The notes beneath the pieces were generated by a model, which saw only the letters and a program-made list of their open reading frames with translations, did no database searches and was not told where the DNA came from. From Bacteroides pyogenes (lineage in GTDB: Bacteria; Bacteroidota; Bacteroidia; Bacteroidales; Bacteroidaceae): a stretch of 64,000 nucleotides of DNA. Location of the stretch: positions 81,000 to 144,999 of the forward strand of contig NZ_JACIDI010000009.1 in NCBI RefSeq assembly GCF_014196225.1. Direction: 5' to 3'. The translations under genes and the position numbers were made by a program. Shown here piece by piece: positions 38,076 through 47,094 of this stretch. Every line of letters starts with the position of its first letter. The stretch's first letter is position 1.

Positions 38076-40064
38076 ATGAAAAATAAGATAAATATAAAGA
38101 AAATTTTAGTTGCCGGACTATACGGTTCATTTCTGATGGGCATCATTACGGCCTGCGACCCGTTGGGCATAGAGCCCACTAACAAAGTGGACGAAGAGCG
38201 CTTCTGGCTGAACGCCGAACTCGCCCGCTCTTACGTAAACGATTTCTACTTCTTCACTCCCACCGGAGCCGGCGATACGTTCCAATCCGAACAATGGTCA
38301 GACAATTGTCAGGGAAACTACGAGCAGGATTGGAACACATACCGGCAAGAGAACTTCACCAAGCGACTCTATGATGAAAACTCAGGAATTTCAGTTTTCT
38401 CAGCTCCATGGACAGCTGCTTACAAATATATTTATAACATAAATCTGGGGATTGAGAAAATAAGCTCTTCAGCAGCCTTGCCTGAAAACTTGAAGAATCA
38501 GCTATTGGGAGAATGTTATTTTTTCCGTGCTTTCGTTTATTTCGATATGGAAAAATTCTGGGGAACCGTGCCATATGTGGACAGAGCGCTGAAAATTACA
38601 GACGACACCTATCTCCCGCAAATCAAACGCGAAGCTCTTTTCGATCATATACTTGCCGACCTGAAAAAATCGATCGAATATTTTGACGCGTATAAAGGAG
38701 GAACTTCCACAGGCATGGTGAACAGGAACGTGGCCCGGGCATTCATTTCGCGCGTCGCCTTATATGCGGCGAATGCAGCGGAGGCTTCGGCAAAGGGGCT
38801 GTATACGGATGACGAAAATGGGCTGTTCAAGTTTGAGAAAAAAGCCGATGGATATTACCAGACCGCTTATGATGCAGCCAAAGATTTGATAGGCAAATAC
38901 AGTTTGGAGGCTAACTACGAAAACTTATTTACCAGCCAGACAGCACATACCAGCAAAGAAGCCATCTGGCCTGTAATGTTCAAAGAAAACCAGCGCGGAG
39001 GGTTCAACCCGACAGCCAAAAACGGGCCTGACGATTTATATTACGGAAGTACAAAAGAGAAAACCCACTCGTGGGAATTTCGCTCCGGATTATTCCCCAC
39101 TCAGGACTTGGTGGATTGCTACCTGCAAAAGGACGAAAAGGACGGCAAGTGGAAAAAATGGTGGGAAACTTCACAAGCCCAAGAAATGAAAATAAAGCAA
39201 AATGCCGAAGGAGAAATCTCAGGAGAAAGCGCCGATTACCGCAACATTTTCAAGAATCGCGATAAACGATTCTATGCAACAATCACCTACGACGGCGCTT
39301 ATATGGGACCGGAAACAAACGACAACCGCTACATAATCCAAACATGGATAGACAACACCAATCCGGTGGTTTCGCTGAAATACAGCGCTCTACACACGGG
39401 GTACAAATATCTGGATAAAATGAGCTCCGCACCCATCAACAGAGGCTCTGCGCAAACTATCACAGGCTATTACTCCAGAAAATATTCCCACTTCGACAAA
39501 TATAATGATGACGGTAAGTTCGATCGCAATACCCAGCGTCAAACTTGCTACTTCAACATCCGCTATGCCGAAGTCCTGTTGAATTGCGCCGAAGCCGGGA
39601 TCAAACTGAATAAAGCCGATGCCAAAGGGTATATCAACGAGATACGGCGACGTGCCGGACTCTCAGACTATGACGGGAATGACTTATGGGAAGAAATGAA
39701 ACTTCAACGTCGCTTGGAATTTGCTTTCGAATGTCCCGGATTCCGCTATTTCGACTTGTTAAGATGGGGAGAATCTGAAGGAAAAACAACCATCGACGAA
39801 TTGAATACGCCTTCCAGAGGACTGTGGATATTCAGAAAAGGCATCGAAAGTGAAAAAGTAGAAGAAAAAGGATATCCGGTAGAACCGGGTGAACAAGGCT
39901 ATTTCACTCCGAAGTTTGAAACTTTCGTCATGCCCTATTCATACTACACAAGGAAGTTTGACAATGCAAGATTCTATTTTGTTCCCTTCTCTGCAACAAC
40001 GCTTAAAGATTATAAACAGTTGCAGCAGAACCCGGGATGGAAAGATTATAATTACAACAACTAA
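38076..40064 (+). CDS. SusD-like outer membrane lipoprotein, second operon
   Basis: 662 aa, larger than most SusD proteins (~500-600). Signal ends in IITAC. SusD features: YKYIYNINLGIEKI, LLGECYFFRAFVYFDMEKFWG, the RNVARAFISRVALYAANAA helix, and near the end MKLQRRLEFAFECPGFRYFDLLRWG. It is the surface ligand-binding partner of the SusC gene just upstream; its expression may follow that gene's phase state through polarity. Confidence 0.92.
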   Translation: MKNKINIKKILVAGLYGSFLMGIITACDPLGIEPTNKVDEERFWLNAELARSYVNDFYFFTPTGAGDTFQSEQWSDNCQGNYEQDWNTYRQENFTKRLYDENSGISVFSAPWTAAYKYIYNINLGIEKISSSAALPENLKNQLLGECYFFRAFVYFDMEKFWGTVPYVDRALKITDDTYLPQIKREALFDHILADLKKSIEYFDAYKGGTSTGMVNRNVARAFISRVALYAANAAEASAKGLYTDDENGLFKFEKKADGYYQTAYDAAKDLIGKYSLEANYENLFTSQTAHTSKEAIWPVMFKENQRGGFNPTAKNGPDDLYYGSTKEKTHSWEFRSGLFPTQDLVDCYLQKDEKDGKWKKWWETSQAQEMKIKQNAEGEISGESADYRNIFKNRDKRFYATITYDGAYMGPETNDNRYIIQTWIDNTNPVVSLKYSALHTGYKYLDKMSSAPINRGSAQTITGYYSRKYSHFDKYNDDGKFDRNTQRQTCYFNIRYAEVLLNCAEAGIKLNKADAKGYINEIRRRAGLSDYDGNDLWEEMKLQRRLEFAFECPGFRYFDLLRWGESEGKTTIDELNTPSRGLWIFRKGIESEKVEEKGYPVEPGEQGYFTPKFETFVMPYSYYTRKFDNARFYFVPFSATTLKDYKQLQQNPGWKDYNYNN

Positions 40065-40072
40065 CAAAAAAA

Positions 40073-40810
40073 ATGACAACTATGATAAATAAATTATTTA
40101 CCAAAAGATATGTCGGAATTTCCCTTATATGCGGACTCTTGACTTTTACGGGCTGCGAAGCGGATTTGACTTACGAAGAAGCGCCCGAATCAGCTTATTC
40201 GGAGGTTGGTGTCAGCAATTTTGCTGTTAGATCCAGAGAGTTGTTTGAAAATAAAATATACGCAGTCAATTGGAATAAATGGGTTGACAACTACTTGGAC
40301 ACACGATTGATCGGATCTACCCAAACGGGAAAGTGGAAAAATGAAACGGGAGCAGATGTAACGCTAAGCAACGGAGCTTTGGTAAAAGCAGGAGAAACAT
40401 TTGAAATAAAACCCATGACCGTTGAAGATTTAGCAGACGCACCTGAAGGCAAATTGCATGTGTTGACAATTTTGGTTAACGATCACGCAACATACTCAAC
40501 CCCTAACAAAGGATATCTGTTCGACGGCAGTAAGTTCTCGGGCGATTTCACTTTGGTAGATCCCAAGGACAATCGCTCAGAGAAAGTCAAACTTCCTGTC
40601 AGAAAAAATGAGATCATAGGAGAGTTCTATTTGGTATCTCCGTTCAACTGCGTGGTCGAGCGAGTAGGAGATGCTCCGAAATTAGGCCAACCGGGAGACT
40701 ATTCTGTCCCTCACCGGTATCTGGTGAAAAACATTTGCTTTCGTCCGGCAGGTGTCGAACAATATAAGCGCTTGTATGAAGTACGCATAATATTTTATCC
40801 GGGCAAATAA
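40073..40810 (+). CDS. Lipoprotein of the second SusC/SusD operon, unknown family
   Basis: 245 aa (ATG at 40082 is an equally good start). Signal ends in LTFTGC. The body is beta-rich without a motif I can name; VTLSNGALVKAGETFEIKPMTVEDL and ATYSTPNKGYLFDG are the clearest segments. Its place after SusD is that of SusE/F-like surface binding proteins. It is followed by a terminator hairpin, so it probably ends the operon. Confidence 0.7.
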   Translation: MTTMINKLFTKRYVGISLICGLLTFTGCEADLTYEEAPESAYSEVGVSNFAVRSRELFENKIYAVNWNKWVDNYLDTRLIGSTQTGKWKNETGADVTLSNGALVKAGETFEIKPMTVEDLADAPEGKLHVLTILVNDHATYSTPNKGYLFDGSKFSGDFTLVDPKDNRSEKVKLPVRKNEIIGEFYLVSPFNCVVERVGDAPKLGQPGDYSVPHRYLVKNICFRPAGVEQYKRLYEVRIIFYPGK

Positions 40811-40835
40811 TTAGTCTTATACGTTCTAAAAAAAG

Positions 40836-40884
40836 AGGAGGTGACGGCGTTTTGAAAAAGTGTTTTCACAACTCGACACCTCCT
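40836..40884 (+). terminator. Terminator of the second SusC/SusD operon
   Basis: AGGAGGTG (40836) pairs with CACCTCCT (40877), followed by TTTTATA; 26 nt past the stop. Confidence 0.6.
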
Positions 40885-40924
40885 TTTATATCACTTTATC
40901 CTTAACCGGACAAATATATTTATA

Positions 40925-41581
40925 ATGAAACGATTCATATTTTCTCTCATCGGATGTCTCTGCCTTTTCCTTAATGCCCCGGCACAAAACGGTACAGCAG
41001 GCTCCGTATTCCTGTTCAAGAGTTTTCAGCAAGCTCGTGTCATATACAAAGACGGGAGACATTTTTCAGTTCCGCTCAATTACAATCTGGCTACTTCTTC
41101 ATACGTATTTATCGACAAGGCGGACGGTAAAGAAAAGGAGTTTTCCGAAGCAGAGCAGATTGCAGTCATACAGATAGATGACAGAACCTTTTTGATGAGA
41201 GCAGGAAAAGCGACCGAAATCATTCAGGCCGAACCGGAGTTCTATGTTTCTTATACGGGCAACATAAAAAAAAGACCTCACCAAATCTCGCATGGAGGAA
41301 CGACTGAAACCGCTTCAGTAGAAAGCTACTCAACAATAGCCGGCACAGGAATCATAGGAGGAGTGCGAATTAATGACGGAACGGTATCAACGATAAATAA
41401 AACTTATGAGGCGAGAATAGGAGGAAAAATCAAACAATTTTACAACAAGAGAAGTTTCCTAAAGATTTTTCCTAAAGAAAAACGACTCTTGTTGAAAACA
41501 TTTATAGAAGAAAATAACATAAACTTCGATTCCATAGACGAAGTTTTAAAGCTGTATCGTTACACCATTATTAATATTTAA
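40925..41581 (+). CDS. Secreted protein of unknown function
   Basis: 218 aa with a Sec signal peptide (cleavage after NAPAQ). The middle reads as a short beta domain (RHFSVPLNYNLATSSYVFIDKADGKEKEF), then a Gly/Ser-rich link at ~140-160, then a basic, helical C-terminus (EKRLLLKTFIEENNINF). I do not recognise the family. It follows the second SusC/SusD operon after a terminator, and its last 11 bp overlap the end of the convergent uridine-kinase gene. Confidence 0.65.
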   Translation: MKRFIFSLIGCLCLFLNAPAQNGTAGSVFLFKSFQQARVIYKDGRHFSVPLNYNLATSSYVFIDKADGKEKEFSEAEQIAVIQIDDRTFLMRAGKATEIIQAEPEFYVSYTGNIKKRPHQISHGGTTETASVESYSTIAGTGIIGGVRINDGTVSTINKTYEARIGGKIKQFYNKRSFLKIFPKEKRLLLKTFIEENNINFDSIDEVLKLYRYTIINI

Positions 41582-43250
41582 AACTGCTTCCTCCCAAAAA
41601 TTCACGCAGCAATGAGGTAGGCGGAATTTCTTTGCCTCGTACAGGAGTGAAATACGAGATAAACTTCAGCAGCCGGTAGGCCTCGCTGTATTCGGGGCAA
41701 TTGCGCGGAACTCCCATCAAAATGGGTTCGGCATGGAGGCGCAACACGGCAAACTCGAAAAGCAAAGCGGAATTGAACATCACATCGGCATTCTCCTGAT
41801 AGGGGAATATCCACTTATCCTCTCCGGCACGCACGCTGGGCCAGCGCGAAATGGTTTCGCGGGCGGAATATCCCCGGTAGTTGAAATCGCGAATGATACG
41901 GCGCAGCAACCGGTTGTCTGTGGTAGGAATCCAGTTGTGATCGTCGAGCGAAATGGTAGTCAGCGCCGAAACATATATTTTAAATTTCTTCCGGTCGTCG
42001 ATATGGGCTGTCAGCTTAGGGTTCAACGCATGAATGCCCTCCAGAATCAAAATCGTGTTTTCTCCGATTTTCAGCTTATCGCCCGTATATTCCTTCTTGC
42101 CCAACGCAAAGTTGAAACGGGGCAGTTGCACTTCTTCACCGCTGAGCAAAGCTCCCAGATGGTTGTTGAACAGATCGAGGTCGAGGGCGTAAAGCGATTC
42201 GTAATCATAGTTTCCGTTCTCGTCCAACGGCGTCTCTTCACGCTCTACAAAGTAGTCGTCGAGCGAAATGGAATACGGTCGCAGGCCGTTCGCCATCAAC
42301 TGAATCGAAAGCCTTTTGCTGAATGTTGTTTTACCCGAAGAAGACGGGCCTGAAATGAGCACCAGCTTTACCCGGTTGCCGTTCTCGCCTCTATGGAAAA
42401 TGGTATCCGCAATCTGGGCTATCTTTTTTTCCTGCAAAGCCTCCGTCACATTGATAAGATCGGTGGCATAGCCTCTCTTGCATGCCAGATTCACATCGCC
42501 GGCGTTGTTCAGCCCCATGATATAATTCCAGTTCAGGTACTCTTTGAAGACATCCAGCATCTTTTCTTGCTTCACCACCTCTTCCAGAATCTCCGGATTT
42601 TCTTTGTTGGGGATGCGTAACAACAGCCCGTCGTAATAATTTACCAGATCGAACACCTTGAGATAGCCCGTGCTCGGAACCAAATTGCCATAGTAATAAT
42701 CGACCGTATCGCCCAATGTATAATAATAAGTATAAAGCGAGCCGGAGGTTTCGAGCAGCCTGACCTTATCTTTCATTCCGCGTTCGCCGAAGACACGCAC
42801 TGCCTCCGATGTCTGACATTCGATGCGGTGGTACGGAATATCTTCCTCTACGATTTCACGCATGCGCTTCTTAATGCTGTTCACATCTTCCGGCGTGATG
42901 GGACGGCCGATCCGCAGGTTGCAAAAATACCCTTTCGACACCGGATGCTCCACGTACAGCTTTCCCTGCGGAAAAATCTCGGTGATGGCTTTGAACAACA
43001 CAAAGCAAAGTGAGCGAACGTAGGTACGCATACCCGACGAATCTCTGACATCGAGAAACTCCACATCCTTATTGTTATAGACTCTGAATTTGAGCCCTTC
43101 GGCACGGTTATTTACCTTCGCGCTCACCACCTGATAAGGAAAATTAAGATTAAAACCGTGATAAATATCCAAAAGTGAGCTTCCGATAGGGAAATCTTTA
43201 TAATTATTATTATTTTTGCAGCAAATTCGTAACATCTGTGTCATGGACAT
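41571..43250 (-). CDS. Uridine-kinase-like nucleoside kinase fused to TGS/ThrRS-editing-like N-terminus
   Basis: 559 aa. Residues ~1-70 resemble a TGS domain and ~80-260 the second additional domain of ThrRS/AlaRS. The kinase part has Walker A GPSSSGKTTFSKRL (~299), YSISLDDYFV and LEGIHALN, as in uridine kinase/phosphoribulokinase. In family members the kinase would phosphorylate uridine/cytidine; the function of the tRNA-synthetase-like half is not known. Fusion is common in Bacteroidetes and Firmicutes. Confidence 0.88.
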   Translation of the reverse strand: MSMTQMLRICCKNNNNYKDFPIGSSLLDIYHGFNLNFPYQVVSAKVNNRAEGLKFRVYNNKDVEFLDVRDSSGMRTYVRSLCFVLFKAITEIFPQGKLYVEHPVSKGYFCNLRIGRPITPEDVNSIKKRMREIVEEDIPYHRIECQTSEAVRVFGERGMKDKVRLLETSGSLYTYYYTLGDTVDYYYGNLVPSTGYLKVFDLVNYYDGLLLRIPNKENPEILEEVVKQEKMLDVFKEYLNWNYIMGLNNAGDVNLACKRGYATDLINVTEALQEKKIAQIADTIFHRGENGNRVKLVLISGPSSSGKTTFSKRLSIQLMANGLRPYSISLDDYFVEREETPLDENGNYDYESLYALDLDLFNNHLGALLSGEEVQLPRFNFALGKKEYTGDKLKIGENTILILEGIHALNPKLTAHIDDRKKFKIYVSALTTISLDDHNWIPTTDNRLLRRIIRDFNYRGYSARETISRWPSVRAGEDKWIFPYQENADVMFNSALLFEFAVLRLHAEPILMGVPRNCPEYSEAYRLLKFISYFTPVRGKEIPPTSLLREFLGGSSFKY

Positions 43251-43327
43251 TCTTTATTAAAGTGGTACATGGGACTAATATACTTACTAATCGGTCAGAG
43301 AACAAACAACCATTAAAAATTTTATAG

Positions 43328-45031
43328 ATGGAGTATTCTTTTTATGATTTTTTAAAGCTCATTGGCTCATTGGGGCTCTTTCTGTATGGGATGAAAATAA
43401 TGAGCGAGGGCTTGCAAAAAGTCGCAGGCGACAGGCTACGAGGTATTCTGACAGCAATGACCACCAACCGGGTAACGGGAGTTTTCACGGGAGTATTGAT
43501 TACGGCCCTTATCCAGTCTTCGTCGGCCACCACAGTAATGGTCGTGAGTTTCGTGAATGCGGGACTGCTTACTCTGGCCCAATCCATCAGCGTTATTATG
43601 GGTGCCAACATCGGTACGACAGTCACTGCATGGATTATTTCGGTCTTCGGATTCAAGGTAGACATGGGAGCCTTTGCCCTTCCGCTTCTGGCCATTGCCC
43701 TGCCGCTTATCTTTTCCGGCAAAAGCAACCGTAAGTCTATCGGCGAATTCATTTTCGGCTTCTCGTTCCTTTTCATGGGGCTCTCGTATCTGAAAACAAA
43801 CGCGCCCGACCTGAACGCCAATCCGGATATGCTCGCCTTTGTGCAAAACTATACTGACATGGGCTTCATGTCTATCCTGCTGTTCCTGTTCATCGGAACC
43901 ATCCTCACCATGATCGTGCAGGCATCTGCCGCCACCATGGCCATCACCCTGATCATGTGCGCCAACGGGTGGATCAGCCTCGAGCTCGGAGCTGCTCTGG
44001 TGCTGGGCGAGAATATCGGAACCACCATCACCGCCAACCTTGCCGCACTGACAGCCAACTCACAGGCGAAGCGGGCGGCATTGGCACATTTCGTATTTAA
44101 CGTATTCGGCGTCATCTGGGTATTGGCAATCTTCCATCCCTTCATGCAGCTTGTCAACTGGATAGTAGACAACTTTTTCTCAACGGCCGATCCTCAAGTG
44201 AGCATTTCGTACAAACTTTCCGCATTCCACTCCATCTTCAACATCTGCAACGTATGCCTGCTGATATGGGGCGTAAAACTGATCGAACGCACGGTATGCG
44301 CCATAATCCGCCCCAAAGAGGAAGACGAGGAACCCCGTTTGCGCTTTATCACGGGCGGCATGCTTTCTACGGCAGAGTTGTCGATCCTTCAGGCGCGCAA
44401 GGAAATACACTTGTTTGCCGAGCGCATACACCGCATGTTCGGAATGGTACAGGATCTGCTGCATACGGAGAAAGGAGACGACTTCAACAAAGTGTTCAGC
44501 CGCATCGAAAAGTACGAAAGCATCAGCGACAATATGGAGTTGGAAATAGCGAATTATCTGAATCAGGTGTCCGAAGGGCGGCTTAGCTCTGAGAGTAAGC
44601 TGCAGATACGTGCCATGTTGCGCGAAGTAACCGAGATTGAAAGCATCGGCGACAGCTGCTACAACCTCGCCCGTACCATCAACCGCAAGCGGCAGACCAA
44701 CCAAGACTTCACCGAAAAGCAGTACGAGCACATTCATTTCATGATGAAGCTCACCAACGACGCTCTGACACAGATGATTGCAGTGGTGGAGAAAACAGAG
44801 CATCAAAGCATCGACATCAACAAATCGTTCAATATAGAAAACGAAATAAACAATTACCGCAACCAACTGAAGAATCAGAATATCCTAGATGTGAACAACA
44901 AGGAATATGATTATCAGATGGGGGTATACTACATGGACATCATCGCCGAATGCGAAAAACTGGGCGATTATGTAGTGAATGTGGTAGAAGCAAGCAGCGA
45001 TGTAAAAGAGAGGAGAACGGCTATGCTCTGA
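43328..45031 (+). CDS. Na/Pi cotransporter family protein with C-terminal PhoU domain
   Basis: 567 aa. Two inverted Na/Pi repeats with the QSSSATTVMVVSFVNAGLL and QASAATMAITLIMC motifs, ~9 membrane segments over residues 1-310, then a cytoplasmic PhoU-like helical domain (~350-550). Sodium-driven phosphate uptake or export. Transcribed divergently from the kinase gene with a 77-bp gap. Confidence 0.92.
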   Translation: MEYSFYDFLKLIGSLGLFLYGMKIMSEGLQKVAGDRLRGILTAMTTNRVTGVFTGVLITALIQSSSATTVMVVSFVNAGLLTLAQSISVIMGANIGTTVTAWIISVFGFKVDMGAFALPLLAIALPLIFSGKSNRKSIGEFIFGFSFLFMGLSYLKTNAPDLNANPDMLAFVQNYTDMGFMSILLFLFIGTILTMIVQASAATMAITLIMCANGWISLELGAALVLGENIGTTITANLAALTANSQAKRAALAHFVFNVFGVIWVLAIFHPFMQLVNWIVDNFFSTADPQVSISYKLSAFHSIFNICNVCLLIWGVKLIERTVCAIIRPKEEDEEPRLRFITGGMLSTAELSILQARKEIHLFAERIHRMFGMVQDLLHTEKGDDFNKVFSRIEKYESISDNMELEIANYLNQVSEGRLSSESKLQIRAMLREVTEIESIGDSCYNLARTINRKRQTNQDFTEKQYEHIHFMMKLTNDALTQMIAVVEKTEHQSIDINKSFNIENEINNYRNQLKNQNILDVNNKEYDYQMGVYYMDIIAECEKLGDYVVNVVEASSDVKERRTAML

Positions 45032-45125
45032 AAGCGGAAAATGCTTTGAATGCCCCATCATCTGCCGCCCAAACGGGAACTTACGACACGAAGAAGGGGC
45101 TTAAAAGCAGGCGAAGCAAATAATA

Positions 45126-45169
45126 AACGCAGATTTACACGGCTTCCATAGGACCTGTAAATCTGCGTT
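45126..45169. repeat. Dispersed hairpin repeat, AACGCAGATT type (copy 2)
   Basis: 14-bp perfect arms AACGCAGATTTACA / TGTAAATCTGCGTT with a 16-nt loop, ~95 nt past the transporter stop. Related to the hairpin at 16443-16499. CGTTTGAAAG also repeats at 45175 and 45208 (33 bp apart). Confidence 0.8.
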
Positions 45170-45281
45170 ATGTGCGTTTGAAAGGACGTTTGTAGACCCG
45201 CGCTGTTCGTTTGAAAGCCGTTTGCCGGTTCGTCATTGCCGAACAGCCGGCACGCCCTCCCCTTACATCTTCTTTTTTTTA

Positions 45282-45446
45282 TTATTCTTCGTAAGGTTCA
45301 AAATCTTCCTTTCCTACTCCGCAAAGGGGGCATACCCAATCTTCCGGAATATCTTCAAAGGCTGTTCCCGGCTCGATGCCGCTTTCGGGATCTCCCAATT
45401 CCGGGTCGTAGATGTATTCGCAAACCACACAAATGTACTTCTTCAT
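45282..45446 (-). CDS. Rubredoxin
   Basis: 54 aa, found by reading the minus strand. Two Cys pairs, C6-x2-C9 ([12 protein letters not shown]) and C39-x2-C42 ([11 protein letters not shown]), bind one iron. A small electron carrier, in anaerobes often serving oxygen or peroxide reductases. No partner gene is adjacent. Confidence 0.95.
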   Translation of the reverse strand: MKKYICVVCEYIYDPELGDPESGIEPGTAFEDIPEDWVCPLCGVGKEDFEPYEE

Positions 45447-45738
45447 AATGTTATGTTTTTTATTAGTTTCAATTCATATAACGTAGGCAAAAGATTTTTG
45501 TTCAATACTGTTCTTTTCTTCATACACATAAAAGATTTACCCGAAGAAGTGCATGCAAGCAACGAAGACAGGCGGCGAAAAAGAAACACCCGGACAAAAG
45601 AAGGCGAAGAAGCTAAAAAAGATTCAAAGAAGAAGAAAACTCTCAGATTTATCAAAAACAGTTTCTCCATATTTAGATAAAACGTTATCTTTGCGCCCGT
45701 TATCATCATAGAAAAAACCGGCAATTAACATAAACCTT
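45447..45738. other. Intergenic region with the histidine kinase promoter
   Basis: TATCTTTG at 45686-45693, with TTTC 20 nt before, is a good promoter for the kinase at 45739. The rest is A-rich; no gene is seen. Confidence 0.55.
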
Positions 45739-47034
45739 ATGGCATTACAAATTATAGCTGTCACTTTGTCTGTTATTCTATTAACAGGCATGTTGTTCGA
45801 AATAAAACGAAAACGACAAATACAGCAATCATTAGCCTTGGAATCGAACAAACTGAAAAGCGCCAATCATATCAACAACGCTATCTTTAAAAACATACAC
45901 GCTTTTATCTTGCTGGTAAACAAAGAACTTACGGTTCTCCATACCAACTATTACGAGCGAACAGGCACGTTAAAGACACAAGAGGAGAAGAAAGTAGGCG
46001 ATCTGCTGCAATGCCGGAACGCCCTATCATCCAAAAGCGGCTGCGGAACTCACCCCTTCTGCGCCTCCTGCCCCATACGCCAGACCACCCTCAAAGCGTT
46101 CGAAGAGAAAAAGAGCTTTTCCGATCTCGAAGCTACCGTAGAGTTAAAGCTAAACGGCAATCAAGAAACAACATGCAACACCGTCATATCGGGCACATAC
46201 CTGTTGCTCGACGGAGAAGAAAACATGGTAATCACTGTTCATGACGTAACCAAGCAAAAAAGAACTGAGGAAGAACTCAAAATAGCGAAAGAAAAAGCGG
46301 AAAAAGCGAATTTGTCGAAATCTGTCTTCCTCGCCAATATGAGCCACGAAATCCGTACACCGATCAATGCCATTACAGGATTTTCTGAAATATTGAGCTA
46401 CACAAACGTTGAAGAAGAAAAGATACAGTACAAAGAGATCATAAAAATGAATGCCGACCTCTTGCTGCAACTGGTAAACGACATTCTCGACCTCTCAAAG
46501 ATAGAAGCCGGAACCATCGATTTCACTTATACGAATATAGACGTCAACCAATTGCTCTCCGACTTGCGCCAACTCTTTCAAATGAGAATAGCCCACACTG
46601 AAAAAAACAATAAAATAGAAATCATTACCGAACCCGGGCTATCGGCGTGCCTGATAAAGACCGATCAGAACCGGCTTATTCAAGTGTTGTCCAACTTTAT
46701 AGCGAATGCCATAAAATTCACCGAGGCGGGAAATATCCGCATAGGCTATCAATCGAAAGAGAATGAGCTTTACTTCTACGTAAGCGACACCGGTTCGGGA
46801 ATTCCTCAAGACAAACTTCAAGATATATTCGAACGGTTTGTAAAACTGAACAAAGAGGAGAAAAACGGTACGGGACTGGGGCTGGCCATATCCAAAGGTA
46901 TCGTTAACAAATTGGGTGGAAGGATTGGCGTCGAATCCGAAATCGGAAAAGGATCGACATTTTGGTTCACCTTGCCTCTCTGTCCGGATTGCGATTTAAC
47001 AGAAGGGAGTAACTTCCTAAAAAGTTTTAATTAA
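45739..47034 (+). CDS. Orphan sensor histidine kinase with Cys-rich PAS-like domain
   Basis: 431 aa. One N-terminal membrane segment (1-22), then a PAS-like domain (~45-175) with four or more Cys: LLQCRN at ~92 and GCGTHPFCASC at ~100-111. The kinase core has H203 in NMSHEIRTPINAI, the N box LSNFIANAIKFT, and the G boxes DTGSGIP and GTGLGLAIS. No response regulator gene is next to it. The Cys cluster could bind a metal or sense redox state; this is inference. Confidence 0.9.
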   Translation: MALQIIAVTLSVILLTGMLFEIKRKRQIQQSLALESNKLKSANHINNAIFKNIHAFILLVNKELTVLHTNYYERTGTLKTQEEKKVGDLLQCRNALSSKSGCGTHPFCASCPIRQTTLKAFEEKKSFSDLEATVELKLNGNQETTCNTVISGTYLLLDGEENMVITVHDVTKQKRTEEELKIAKEKAEKANLSKSVFLANMSHEIRTPINAITGFSEILSYTNVEEEKIQYKEIIKMNADLLLQLVNDILDLSKIEAGTIDFTYTNIDVNQLLSDLRQLFQMRIAHTEKNNKIEIITEPGLSACLIKTDQNRLIQVLSNFIANAIKFTEAGNIRIGYQSKENELYFYVSDTGSGIPQDKLQDIFERFVKLNKEEKNGTGLGLAISKGIVNKLGGRIGVESEIGKGSTFWFTLPLCPDCDLTEGSNFLKSFN

Positions 47035-47059
47035 AAAGCTATATCACAATTTAATATTG

Positions 47060-47067
47060 TACTTTTG
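47060..47067 (+). promoter_or_regulatory. TAnnTTTG box of the Ca-ATPase operon
   Basis: TACTTTTG lies 27 nt before the ATG at 47095. Confidence 0.5.
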
Positions 47068-47094
47068 CATTCCTAACTAAACGCATGTATCTGC

